DNA of 64,000 nucleotides, from positions 22,778,001 to 22,842,000 of the forward strand of contig NC_089043.1 of NCBI RefSeq assembly GCF_034140825.1, written 5' to 3'. This document shows, piece by piece, positions 1 to 14,601 of the stretch (its first letter is position 1; each line of letters starts with the position of its first letter). The notes below the pieces were generated by a model. It ran no database searches and was not told the DNA's origin. It worked only from the letters and a program-made list of their open reading frames with translations. The translations under genes and the position numbers were made by a program. This stretch comes from Oryza sativa Japonica Group (lineage: Eukaryota; Streptophyta; Magnoliopsida; Poales; Poaceae).

Positions 1-1770
1 TTCTGAGAAAATGAAAGAAGACCATGAAGATAATGCCATGGTGGTGTCAAATGCTATGAAGGTGTGAAGCCTGGATGGATCTATGCTTGATCTAATATCA
101 TTGTTGCATCGAAGCACCGAGACACGACGAGAGTCTAATCCCACTTGTGCCACTCCATGAGTGTCATCATAAATTGTACAGAAACTTTCTTTCTTCAATT
201 GGAAAATGGCTAATTCACGCACAATGTCATGCATTCGAAGACACTGAACCCTATCAAAACTGTTACATGCTACAACTTGAAGCATGCTTCGTTGGACAAG
301 CTCTGCTAGGTAACCTTCAGCGACATCTTCTAAGCTGCATGCTCCTTTTTGTTCTATAAATCCTTCACTGATCCACAGTCTAATTAATCTCTTTCTGTGA
401 ATCAGATAATCTTCTGGGAACATAGCACAATATAAGAAACAATACTTCAGATGGTTTGGCAGGTGCTTGTAGCTTAGATTTAGAATTTTCTCCACCCGGT
501 TTAAGTTCTCATTATTGTGTACCTCTGAAATAAGTTGATTGTAGAAAAGCCTCCAATCTTTATTATTCTTTGATTTGAAGGACAATAAACTCCCTATTGC
601 CACAAGAGCTAAAGGCAAACCGTCACATTTATCGATAATGTCCATACCACACTGCTCTAATTCTGGAGGGCATATATGATCTTCAATTTTTGGAAATGCT
701 TTCCTACAGAAGAGAAGCCATGCATCATGGTTATCTAGAGGCTCTAAACTGATCTTACAACCATTCTCAGCTATGGAAGCAACTTCCTCAATTCTTGTTG
801 TGATTATTACTCTGCTTCCTAGGCCATTATCAACAAGAACCTCTCTAATCTTTAAAAAATCTGTAGCCAACCAGACATCATCCAATATGATCAAGTACCG
901 CTTTTGATCCAGAATTTTAGTTAATTCCACTTTTAGTTCTGTACTGCTCATATTTTCAGCATCAAACTCTCTGCTTTCTTTTCCACAGAGCTCTTTCAGC
1001 ATGTTTCGCCAAATATCAAGTACTCTACATGACTGAGAGATAGAAAGCCATGCACGGTAATTGAAATTGGATACTGTTGCTTCTTTTTTGTAGACATTGT
1101 TGACAAGAGTGCTTTTCCCAAGGCCACCCATGCCCCAGACAGCAATGATCCGAAGAGAACAATCTTCCAAACACAATGATTCAATCAAGGTTTGTCTATT
1201 TTTATCAATTCCTACAAGCTCAGCATCAGTAATTGAATAATCATGTCCAGGTAGATACAACTGTTGTTGTTCAGTGTCATATTTTGTTGCAGGAATACTA
1301 CCCCCACTCAATATCGGTTGGGTCCAACGTCCTAGTCTTTTAGAAAGCTCCATAAGCTGTCTGTTTATCCTATCTGCTTTAGTAGCAATTTCATCAAGTG
1401 AAAATAAAGGTTTAGGTTTCTTGATAATTTTCTTCACATAAGCTCGTGACTCTCTCTCTTTGTTTTTGCCAATAACATACATAAACTCATCCACAACATC
1501 TTCCATATCATGCGCCAACCTCCGTACTTGCCTTACCCAAGTTTCTACAACTTCACCTTTGCATCCATTCATGCCAAGTTCCTTCAGAAATGCATTGATA
1601 ACCTCAAGTTCATCTTTTATCAGTTTCATGTTAACTGGAAGTGCTGTTACTAGCTCAGCTTTCTTTAACTCGGTTTTGTTTGCAAGCAAGGGTTTAGCTA
1701 GCTTCAGTGTTTCACCTGCCACAGCTATTCCTATCTTTTTTATGACAAAAAGAACGATAATTTCTGCCAT
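1..1770 (-). CDS. CC-NB-ARC-LRR disease-resistance protein (RPM1-like), N-terminal 590 codons; 3' part outside window
   Basis: Read from the ATG at 1770-1768 on the minus strand, the frame stays open for 590 codons to base 1, so the gene continues beyond the left edge. I checked every codon block for stops and found none. The start matches the start of the paralogue at 9084-11882. Visible parts are an N-terminal coiled coil with an EDVVDEF motif near residues 90-96, a P-loop GMGGLGKST at 213-221, kinase-2 LIILDDVW, RNBS-B GSRVIITTR, GLPLA, RNBS-D CFLYCAMFPEDY and an MHD motif at 513-515, then the beginning of the LRR region. Proteins of this family are intracellular immune receptors that switch on ATP/ADP exchange in the NB-ARC. 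All nucleotide-binding motifs look intact, so within the window this is not a pseudogene. The ligand or pathogen cannot be inferred. Confidence 0.93.
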   Translation of the reverse strand, partial: MAEIIVLFVIKKIGIAVAGETLKLAKPLLANKTELKKAELVTALPVNMKLIKDELEVINAFLKELGMNGCKGEVVETWVRQVRRLAHDMEDVVDEFMYVIGKNKERESRAYVKKIIKKPKPLFSLDEIATKADRINRQLMELSKRLGRWTQPILSGGSIPATKYDTEQQQLYLPGHDYSITDAELVGIDKNRQTLIESLCLEDCSLRIIAVWGMGGLGKSTLVNNVYKKEATVSNFNYRAWLSISQSCRVLDIWRNMLKELCGKESREFDAENMSSTELKVELTKILDQKRYLIILDDVWLATDFLKIREVLVDNGLGSRVIITTRIEEVASIAENGCKISLEPLDNHDAWLLFCRKAFPKIEDHICPPELEQCGMDIIDKCDGLPLALVAIGSLLSFKSKNNKDWRLFYNQLISEVHNNENLNRVEKILNLSYKHLPNHLKYCFLYCAMFPEDYLIHRKRLIRLWISEGFIEQKGACSLEDVAEGYLAELVQRSMLQVVACNSFDRVQCLRMHDIVRELAIFQLKKESFCTIYDDTHGVAQVGLDSRRVSVLRCNNDIRSSIDPSRLHTFIAFDTTMALSSWSSFIFSE

Positions 1771-3417
1771 TTCTCTTTGTGCGGTTTGACTTCAGTATTT
1801 CAGTGAAGTATAGTTGTAATAATCAAAGATCGATCTTCTGTACCAATCCAATTCTTGTATATCAAATCTATGGGGAAAAAAGAAACTCTTTTATCAAACA
1901 GGAAATCCTAACTAATGAGCAAATATGTAGTGGTTAAAGGGCTAATTTATACAATTCACATCTGCTAACAAGATTGTTGCTGAAATACCTGCAGTGTTGC
2001 TGATTTTTTTTTAAATGCACCTTATGCTTGGATCAAAGGAACTTGCTGGAGATAAAGATGGATCATTAATAAAGACCGAAGTGGATGGTATCCATAGCCA
2101 TGTTGCTCCTTTATCTGTCATAGTGATTTACGAAGGGGTGGGAAATGGAGGAATTGTGTCAGTTAAAGATAAAAGTACCGGCAAAACAATTGAACTGTTT
2201 TTCAAATTGGGAAAATGATAGTATATTAAAGAAAAGCAACATACTAAATTTCCAAGTTATCTTTTTTTCCCTTAACAAACTAGTGAAGAAATCACATGTA
2301 ACTGTATCATACTTACATTGTAAATTGGTTAACGTATTTCTCCGAGACAAGTGAAGGAGCTAAAGGTGAAGAGAGCTTGCAACTTTACACATTTCATCAG
2401 ACTCTCTTCATCATCCTGCTGGTGTGAATAAATATTTAGAGTTCCCAAGTGTGCAGAATGGGAAGGTTGAGGGAAGGCAAAAATACAGAAGCACTACTGC
2501 ACTAGTGAGGCAGTGGCCTTCTCCTTTTTAAACTCAAAGGCTGGAGAATTTTTCTTCTATTACTATAGAGATACATCATCATTCATCAACACGAAATCTA
2601 AGACCAAAGGTCCAGTTGACTTGACTAGTTGACTCCTAGAAAGTAGAAAGTGTCATCCTAATTCCTTAGTTACTCATACACGTTTCCTAAACACATGAGG
2701 TTAAATAATTACATAATCATTTTTTTTGGATGAAAATTACACATTCAGTGTGACTCATATTAATTTGAATGGGAACTATACACCCAATGCGGCTCAAATA
2801 TTTTCAAAGAAATTGCGCAGCCAATGTGGAGACAGATTTATGACTTGGTCCATTCAAATACATGAACTATGACAGCTTTTTGTCTGGCTTAGTTTACAAT
2901 TTTCGTTTTATAGTCTATTAGTTTTCAAGAAGGCAAAATATCATGGTTGTACATTAACCAATTTGCAGGCCTACTATAAATTCTCACGGAAGCAATATTT
3001 TTTGGAGTTCTCCTTTTTAAACTGGTATAGAGGTAGCATGAACAGTGTTAATGTGTTATCCAGTAGGTGCATCTTGCACTAGGGACAACAATTATACGCA
3101 TAGATATAGAAAGGAGGGCATCAGAGCCATTGGGGGGGGGGGGGGGGTGATTTAATAACTGAATTTCCTTTCACTAAAGAAATGGTGAAGTCTCTTATGC
3201 AGCATAGGAGTACTTCCGGCATGAAGAAACAGTCAAAATGTGGACATATTGATACACCGACTGAAGCAACTAAGTTAGGAAAGAAATGAGCTTGAATAAT
3301 CAGTAAGCTGAAGGATGTGTTGTTTGCAACTTGCAAGTTGACCCTTTTACTTGATTTTCTCCATCCAATGGATTTTCTTTTACCGGGTTTGCTTAAGTCA
3401 AAGAAATCGAGATATAC
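1771..3417 (-). other. Upstream region / probable 5' leader intron of the first NB-LRR gene
   Basis: No coding region is seen. Much of this stretch aligns by eye with 11883-13789 upstream of the second NB-LRR gene, for example the CAGTTAAAGATA-containing part near 2160 and 12260 and the TAGAGGTAGCATGA motif near 3030 and 13452, so it was duplicated with the gene. On the minus strand, a conserved pyrimidine-rich stretch followed by GTATTTCAG near 1980 (GTATTCAG near 12090 in the other copy) could be a 3' splice site, but other AGs nearer the ATG are possible. A run of 16 G lies at 3132-3147. Confidence 0.5.
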
Positions 3418-3735
3418 CTTCTTCTAGACAGGCGCGATGGCGAATATTCCATCAGAAAGAGGAGGAGGAGGTGACCTCCGGCGACGGTGCTTGTCGGCGC
3501 ATCACACGGCCATTACATCGAACAGCTCACGTGCAGCACCGGAGATTGAGCGCACGAGAGCGGAAAGCCCGGTGACGGCGGCGCCCACATCTCGACGGTT
3601 GCGGCGGCCACCGCCGCCGCCGCCGCCGCTAGCTTCTGCCACGGCGAAGGCCAGGGTACCCCCCGCGTCATCTTCCCGTTCGCCGGTGAGGCGGTGATCG
3701 CCGCTACAGGAGAAGGGGGAAAGACGAGAAGACAT
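3418..3735 (-). other. Candidate non-coding 5' exon of the first NB-LRR gene
   Basis: This GC-rich block is followed, in the minus-strand direction, by the donor-like junction AAG|GTATATCTCGATTTC at about 3418. The duplicate upstream region has the matching junction GAG|GTACATTTCGACTTC at 13790. The conserved donor next to a GC-rich island suggests a spliced untranslated leader shared by both genes. Short open frames in the block (on both strands) differ between the copies and are not conserved as protein. The outer boundary is not defined by the sequence. Confidence 0.4.
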
Positions 3736-3821
3736 ATTTGCGGACAGGTCCCTGGAAAATCACATAATTTCCTCTATCGGACAGATGAATCGTGACAGCG
3801 TTTTTCGTTTCTTTGTTTCTT

Positions 3822-4860
3822 TTTTATTTTTGAGATTACATTTACACGACATACGCACACACACCACTACACTCGCACCTCCGCGAATGCGTCACCTAAC
3901 ACATGCTCTAAGAGACGGAAACCAGTGGCACATTCATACGCTTCTCTTGTTGAAAACCCCCACATGACCACTACACTCACACCTCTGCGAAATGACCACC
4001 ACACTCACACCTCTGCGAATGCGTTCCCTAACACATGCTCTAAGAGACACCTCCGCGAAATGACCACTACACTCACACCTCCCAGGGGCGTCCTTAGACC
4101 CGTGCGGGCTGTTCGACCGAACAGGGCCCCTAAATTTTAATTAAGTATGTCCTATATATATAATAATATTAGAGGTTTTAATTTTGTTAATTTTTAGTCC
4201 AAATAGTAGTAAAACAAGGCCCAAAACGCTACAGAAGGTGAACCGATCCATCTTTCATCGTACTCCTGTCCAGGCATCCGCGTCGTCGCGTATCGCCGAA
4301 GTCCCGGCGCCGCAGCCGCTTTGTCTCCTCTCCCCAATCCCCTCCGGCCTCCACTTCTACTTCATCACTGATGATCGGCTGATCGCTACGTCCTTTTTAA
4401 ATTTTACTATAAAAAATTACTAGACTACTAGGGCCCCATTTTAATATTTTGCACGGGGACCCGATTTAACCGGGACGCCCCTGCACCTCCACGAATGCGT
4501 CACCTAACACATGCTCTAAGAGCGGAGGTTGACGCATTAACACATGCCCTAAGAGACACCTCCGCGAAATGACCACTACACTCACACCTCCGTGAATGCG
4601 TCACCTAACACATGCTCTAAGAGCCGGAAACAAGTGGCATATTCATGCGCTTCTCTTGTTCTTTGCGAATGCGTCAACCTCCGCGAATGTGTCACCTAAC
4701 ACATGCTCTAAGAGACGGAAACCAGTGGCACATTCATACGCTTCTCTTGTTGAAAACCCACCTGCATATGTGTAATATTCATGGGCACCAGGATTTGAAC
4801 CCTGGTGGATAGAGTCATGCACCCACGACTCTACCACCACACCACCACTAGTGTTTCCCC
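3822..4860 (-). mobile_element. tRNA-derived SINE with tandemly amplified body, split by a hAT-like element
   Basis: The head lies at the right end. On the minus strand, positions about 4845-4780 hold an A-box-like TGGTAGAGTCG and a B-box GGTTCAAATCC, as in tRNA-derived SINEs. The body then repeats a unit containing CTTAGAGCATGTGTTAGGTG and CGCATTCGCGGAGGTG several times. The left end is A-rich on the minus strand (AAAAATAAAAAAGAAAC). The element is flanked by CGTTTCTTTGTTTCTT at 3806-3821 and CGTTTCTTTATTTCTT at 4861-4876, a 16-bp target duplication with one mismatch, which fixes both ends. The 401-bp element at 4083-4483 sits inside it. I cannot name the SINE family. Confidence 0.75.
4083..4483. 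mobile_element. Non-autonomous hAT-like element inserted in the SINE
   Basis: The ends are CAGGGGCGTCC and GGACGCCCCTG, an 11-bp perfect terminal inverted repeat with the CAGGG start usual for hAT elements. The flanks are CACCTCC at 4076-4082 and again at 4484-4490, with the eighth base differing, in line with an 8-bp hAT target duplication that has decayed by one base. The interior is GC-rich in the middle and AT-rich near the ends, and no transposase is present. Confidence 0.8.
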
Positions 4861-4876
4861 CGTTTCTTTATTTCTT

Positions 4877-9083
<4,207 letters not shown>

Positions 9084-11882
9084 CTATTGACTGACAGGTG
9101 ATTGAAACTTGCCTTGTGTTGACCAGTAGACCTTCGGGATATGATTTACCTTTCCTGTTCGAAGGTTCCTTACGAAATCAGAATGCATCATAGTAAAATA
9201 TGCCTCTTTGACTGATCTTAGAAATTCAATGCCGGTGGGCACATCCCGAAGTTCCATGAGGCTATCAATGTGGAGATACTGCAGGCTGGACAAAGCTCCC
9301 TCCTGTATATATATTTGATTGACTTGCTGCAAATCCCACAGGAGTGCTTTCTTCAAATTTGGGAAGCAATTTGCATGAAAGCTTAGCTGTTGTCCAGTGT
9401 ACACCCTTGTAAGACGTAACTCTGTTAAATTTGACAACTTAGAGAGCCATGCTACAAGATTCACTGTAAGCTGACACCTCGATAGTTCCAATTGCAGAAG
9501 TTCATTTCCATGAGTAGTGAAAAAAGGAGATTCTAAAGTTCCTTTTGACAATTGTCCTAGCAAATCGAGCTTCTCAAGAGGGTTCGGCAACATCAAATCA
9601 TCCAGCAGGAGCACTTCATCTTCATTCATTGCTCTTATATGTAATCTTGTGAGATGTTGCATCTTTGATAAAGAGTTGCACAGTTGTGCACAGTGGCTAC
9701 TCCTTACATAAGTAATGCAAAGGCTCCTCAGCTGGGATAGATTTCCTAATTTGGAAACAAAGTCTCTAGTTGCACGAACTTCACATAAAGATTGCAATTC
9801 CTTCAAGTTCCACAAGCCCTCAAATGGCTCCAAAGATTCCCAATTATTCAGACTTTTGTATGTAGCATCAACTAATTTCCAAACAAGTAAATGACGCAAT
9901 TTTTTCAGATTTGAAAACCCTCTCGGAAAATTCAGCAATTGTGTACGTTCAAGACTCAATGTTTGTAAATTGAGAAGCTTTGTAATAGATTTTGGGAATT
10001 CTTTCACATTGGTATCATTGAGGCATAAATACCGAAGGTTAAATAGCTCCCCAACTGAATATGGAATGGTCTCGATAGGCAAGCCGGATAATTCTAACAC
10101 AGCAAGGTACTTGGATTCTGAGAAAATGAAATAAGAAGCTGAAGATAATGCCATGCTAGTGTCAAATGCTAGGAAGGTACGTAGCCTGGATGGATCTACA
10201 GTTGATCGAATTTCACTGTTGCATTGGAGCACAGAGACGCGGCGAGAGTCTGATCCCACTTGTACCACCCCATGAGTGTCATCATAAACTGTAGAGAAAC
10301 TTTCTTTCTTTGATTGGAAAATGGCTAGTTCTCGCAAAATATCATGCATTCGAAGACACTGAATCCTATTAAAACTATTCCTTGCTACGACTTGAATCAT
10401 GCTTCGTCGGACAAGCTCTGTTAGGTAACCTTCAGCAACATCTTCTAAGCTGCATGTTCCTTTCTGTTCAATAAATCCTTCAGCTATCCACAATCTAATT
10501 AATCTCTTTCTCTGGATAATGTAGTCTTCTGGGAACATAGCACAGTATAAAAAGCAATTCTTCAAATAGTTTGGCAAGTGTTTGTAGCTTAGATTTAGAA
10601 TTTTCTCCACCCGGTTTAAGTTTTCATTATTGTGCACCTCTGAAATAAGTTGGTTGTAGAAAAGCCTCCATTCTTTTTTATTCCTTGGTTTGAGGGACAG
10701 TAAACTCCCTATTGTAACAAGAGCTAAAGGCAAACCACCACATTTGTTCACTATGTCCATACCACACTGATGTAGTTCTGGAGGGCACATATGATTTTCA
10801 GTTTTGGGGAATGCCTTCCTGCAGAATAGAAGCCATGCATCATGGTTATTTAGAGGCTCTAAACGGATCTTACAACCATCCTCAGCTATTGAAGCTACTT
10901 CCTCAATTCTTGTTGTAATTATTACTCTGCTTCCTAGGCCATTATCAACAAGAACCTCCCGAATCTTTAAAAGATCTGCAGCCAACCAGACATCATCTAG
11001 TATGATCAAGTACCGCTTCTGACGCAAAATTTTTGCCAGTTCCAGTCTTAGTTCTCTATTGTTCATATTTTCAGCATCAACCCCTCGGTTGTCTTCTCCA
11101 CAAAGTTCTTTTAGCATGTTTTGCCAAATATCATGCATTTTAGATGATTGAGAGATACATAGCCATGCATGGCAATTAAAATTGGATACTATTGCTTCAT
11201 TTTTGTAGATATCATTGACAAGAGTGCTTTTCCCAAGGCCACCCATACCCCAGACAGCAATGATCCGAAGAGAACAATCTTCCAAACGCAATGATTCAAT
11301 CAAGGTTTGCCTATTTTTATCAATCCCTACAAGCTCATTGTCATTGATTGAATAATCATATCCAGGCAAATACAACTGTTGCTCGCTATTATAATTTGTT
11401 GGAGGAACATAAATCCCACTCGATAATGGTCGGGTCCAACGATCTAGTCTTTTGGAAAGCTCCACAAGCTCTGTGTTTATCATATCTGCTTTAGTGGCGA
11501 TTTCATCAAGTGAAAATAAAGGTTTAGGTTTCTTGATAATTTTCTTCACACAAGCCCATGATTTCTTGTGTTTGTTTTTGCCAACAACATACATAAATTC
11601 ATCCACAACATCTTCCATATCATGTGCCAACCTCCGAACTTGCCTTATCCAAGTTTCTACAACTTCACCTTTGTACCCATTCATGCCAAGTTCTTTAAGA
11701 AATGCATTGATAATTTCAAGTTCCTTTTTTATTTGTCTCATGTTAACTGGAAGTGCTGTTACTAGCTCAACTTTCTTTAACTCGGTCTTTTTTGCAAAGA
11801 GGGGTATAGCTAACTTTAGTGTATCTCCTGCCACAGCTATTCCTATCTTTTTTATGACAAAAAGAACGGCAATTTCAGCCAT
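9084..11882 (-). CDS. CC-NB-ARC-LRR disease-resistance protein (RPM1-like), complete
   Basis: A single-exon frame of 932 aa, the usual length for RPM1-type proteins, starts at 11882 and stops at TAG (9086-9084). In order: coiled-coil domain about 1-150 with EDVVDEF at 90-96; NB-ARC with P-loop GMGGLGKST (212-220), kinase-2 LIILDDVW (292-299), GSRVIITTR, GGLPLA (382-387), CFLYCAMFPEDY (443-454) and MHD (512-514); and leucine-rich repeats from about 570 to 910 with units such as LRYLCLNDTNVKEFPKSI. It would act as an intracellular pathogen sensor. The first NB-LRR gene in the window has a nearly identical N-terminal half and the same orientation; the two start codons are 10,112 bp apart, so this is a tandem duplication. 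No truncation or frameshift is seen. Confidence 0.97.
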   Translation of the reverse strand: MAEIAVLFVIKKIGIAVAGDTLKLAIPLFAKKTELKKVELVTALPVNMRQIKKELEIINAFLKELGMNGYKGEVVETWIRQVRRLAHDMEDVVDEFMYVVGKNKHKKSWACVKKIIKKPKPLFSLDEIATKADMINTELVELSKRLDRWTRPLSSGIYVPPTNYNSEQQLYLPGYDYSINDNELVGIDKNRQTLIESLRLEDCSLRIIAVWGMGGLGKSTLVNDIYKNEAIVSNFNCHAWLCISQSSKMHDIWQNMLKELCGEDNRGVDAENMNNRELRLELAKILRQKRYLIILDDVWLAADLLKIREVLVDNGLGSRVIITTRIEEVASIAEDGCKIRLEPLNNHDAWLLFCRKAFPKTENHMCPPELHQCGMDIVNKCGGLPLALVTIGSLLSLKPRNKKEWRLFYNQLISEVHNNENLNRVEKILNLSYKHLPNYLKNCFLYCAMFPEDYIIQRKRLIRLWIAEGFIEQKGTCSLEDVAEGYLTELVRRSMIQVVARNSFNRIQCLRMHDILRELAIFQSKKESFSTVYDDTHGVVQVGSDSRRVSVLQCNSEIRSTVDPSRLRTFLAFDTSMALSSASYFIFSESKYLAVLELSGLPIETIPYSVGELFNLRYLCLNDTNVKEFPKSITKLLNLQTLSLERTQLLNFPRGFSNLKKLRHLLVWKLVDATYKSLNNWESLEPFEGLWNLKELQSLCEVRATRDFVSKLGNLSQLRSLCITYVRSSHCAQLCNSLSKMQHLTRLHIRAMNEDEVLLLDDLMLPNPLEKLDLLGQLSKGTLESPFFTTHGNELLQLELSRCQLTVNLVAWLSKLSNLTELRLTRVYTGQQLSFHANCFPNLKKALLWDLQQVNQIYIQEGALSSLQYLHIDSLMELRDVPTGIEFLRSVKEAYFTMMHSDFVRNLRTGKVNHIPKVYWSTQGKFQSPVSQ

Positions 11883-13789
11883 TTCTATTAGTGCAGTTAC
11901 TTCAATATTTCAGTGAAATGCAGTTGCAATGATGAACAATCAGTCCTAAGTACCAATTCCACCCTTGTACATCATATCTACAGGGAAAAAACTTATTCAT
12001 CAAACAGGAAATTCTAACTGCCGAACAAGTTGCAATGGTTAAAGCAGCAATTATAGAAGTGCAATCTGCTAAAAAGATTGTTGCTGAATACCTTCAGTAT
12101 TGCTGAAAATTGTTGAAATTATTTTTTTCTTGAAGTACACCCGCTTGATGGAGAAAAAGGAGAGATGAATAATAACACAGGAGGACACGTGTGTGTATAG
12201 CCGTGCTGTTCCTGTATATGTCACAACAATTTGGCAGGGGAGGGAAATGGAAGAATTTGTCAGTTAAAGATATAAGTACTGGGAAACAATTAGATTGTTT
12301 TCAAACTGAGAAAATAATGCAAAAAAATATATTGTGCTTGAGTAACACATTCATTTTCCATGTTAGCTATATCACGCTTACAGTGTAAATTACTAAAAAG
12401 CACTACTCTGAAACCGTAAAAGGAAGAAAAGGAGAAGAGAGCATTACAACTTTATACATTTGATCAAATTTTCTTCATCATCATGCTGATGTGAATAATC
12501 TTCCCTGTTGAGCAAGAAGGCAGCATCATCAAAATTGCCAAGTGACAGAATGGCAAAGCTGAAGGAATGCAGAAGTAAAGAAGCAGCAGTGACCTTTTAT
12601 TTTGAAACTCAAAGGCCAGAGACATTTTTTTAGTAATATAGATATACACATCAACAAGAAATCTAAGAAGAAGGGTCCAGTTGACTTTGTTGACTCCTAG
12701 AAAGAGCTATCCAAATGCCTTATTACTCAAGTAAAGCTATAAATAATTATCTGATGACAATGTTGACATCCTAATACATGTATGCTCAACACATAGGGTA
12801 AATAATTATAAACTCAAATGTTTTGGATGGAAATTTCACTCATTGTAGCTCAAAGTATGTTCATGGGAATTTCACTCCACTACACAGTCAGTGTTGTGGT
12901 GTCACAGTCAGGTTGGGCTGTAGCTAGTAGGCCCAATCAGTAAGAGAGGATGTTAGGTAAAATGTGTGGCATCTCTACTATACTTATCGAACTGGAAATA
13001 CACAAATAACCCATTCGTGGGTCCAGTATTTTTTTCCGTTTGCTTCCTGTCAGAGCTCCACGGTTGTCTTTCATTAGCAAATTTAATAATTAAGATGTAC
13101 CAAAAGTATGCAGAATTGCCTAACAGCTAGTTGATGGTTTCTTCAGAACAAATTGCAGCTGTCTGAACCTTTGAATTAAGAAGTTGAAAATAACTTTGGT
13201 AGATTTACGCAGTTGATGATATTATCATCTAGACTTCTCTCATGATGCAATGCCATAAAAGCAAATCACAGCAGGCTGAACCATAAATCAGTTGAGAAAC
13301 CAAACCCTGTATTGGTATAAGTAAGCATACAACTGAAAATTTCAATTTTAACCAAAAATGAGAGTAATAAAGCAATGAAGTATATCCTGAATGAGTCTAA
13401 TTTTTTTTTTGTCGGTAATTATGTTTTGGTGCTTTCCTTTCTAAATCGACATAGAGGTAGCATGATTCTCAGCTCTAGTTTATTCAGACTCTGTTATACG
13501 CAATGTTACGCGGTAGGAACATTTCGCTCTACCACAGATTTCTTTTAGGTTGATTGTTATTGCTTTTGCTGGATCTTCTACCTTCCATCCTCCATCTTCA
13601 TCGGGGCATTTAACTTTTTGCCAAAGTCAGTACCCCTAATTGTCCAAATATCTCTCCATCTTCTACTGAAATGAACTCTGCTTCCCCATGAATCCTATCA
13701 TGCTGGAACATCAATCAATCAATTACTAGCAAGCAAAGCATAACAGCAAACAATGAGGAATCGATTGGAGGCTTGAAGTCGAAATGTAC
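11883..13789 (-). other. Upstream region / probable 5' leader intron of the second NB-LRR gene
   Basis: No coding region. It is homologous in blocks to 1771-3417, with extra segments here such as 12880-13030. The minus-strand phrase GTATTCAGCAACAATC near 12090 parallels GTATTTCAGCAACAATC near 1980. Interpreted as a leader intron because of the conserved donor at 13789-13788; no transcript evidence is available. Confidence 0.45.
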
Positions 13790-14110
13790 CTCCGTGGAAC
13801 GGGGCGGCGTAATGGCGAAGGCCGCGGGTGGAGGAGGGAGGGGCTTCCGGCGAGGGCACCCGCGCCGCCGATGGCGCCTGCGCCTGTACAGTCCACCCTG
13901 CCTCGCGCATGCCGCGTACGGCCGTGTCAGCGAGCAGAGCGCGCCGGCGGCGTGAAGGTGGCCGGCCGGTGGCGGCGGCGGCGGTTGTTGCCTGCTGCTG
14001 CAGCCTCGGCGAAAGCCTGGGTGGTCGCCGGTCATCCTCCGGCTAGCCGCGGAAGGGGTCGAGGTGGGAACACGGCCGCAGAGGGAGACGGCGACGGCGA
14101 CGGCGAGCTA
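13790..14110 (-). other. Candidate non-coding 5' exon of the second NB-LRR gene (CpG-rich)
   Basis: A CpG-rich island ends, in the minus-strand direction, at GAG|GTACATTTCGACTTC, which is homologous to the junction at 3418 in the other copy. The open frames across the island on both strands are compositional and not shared with the first copy. Promoter elements are not evident and the distal boundary is approximate. Confidence 0.4.
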
Positions 14111-14203
14111 GCAAATGTGCAGAGAAGCACCTGCGAAATTACACAAACTTCTAAAGGTCCTTACTAGGGGCCGTTTGAGTTCACGCCATTAGCGCAAGAC
14201 TAA

Positions 14204-14601
14204 GGCCCTGTTTGTTTCAGCTTATGATTATTATAATCTAGATTATTAAGCCAGATTATAATAAGCTGTATTATAATAAGTTGACATATAATAAGCTATG
14301 AGTTGTTTGTTTGTCTGGATTATTGGAGGTATGGATTATTGGGTTTGAAAGGCTAAAGTCTATAATGCCCTCAGCTATATGTTCGGTTGATGGCATAGGT
14401 GGGTAATTTTTCTTAAGTATGTAGGGATAGTGGGTCTTTAGCTACTCAATAATCTGAAAAAAGCTCCTCTAGAGCAGCTTATTAGATTATAATAATCTGG
14501 CTTATAGATTATAATAATCTTCTATAATAATCTACTTGTTTGTTTCAGCTTACTACTAATAAGCTAGATTATAATAATCCTAAACTGAATCAAACAGGGC
14601 C
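14204..14601. mobile_element. Tourist-like (PIF/Harbinger) MITE
   Basis: The 398-bp element starts GGCCCTGTTTGTTTCAGCTT and ends TGAATCAAACAGGGCC, forming imperfect terminal inverted repeats. It is flanked by TAA at 14201-14203 and 14602-14604, the trinucleotide duplication of PIF/Harbinger elements. The interior is rich in ATTATAATAATCT-type motifs in both orientations and has no coding capacity. Confidence 0.85.

Noticed and set aside
3437-3735. Short proteins in the GC-rich block upstream of the first NB-LRR gene
   Set aside because: The duplicate block at 13790-14110 does not preserve any of the frames; better explained as an untranslated leader.
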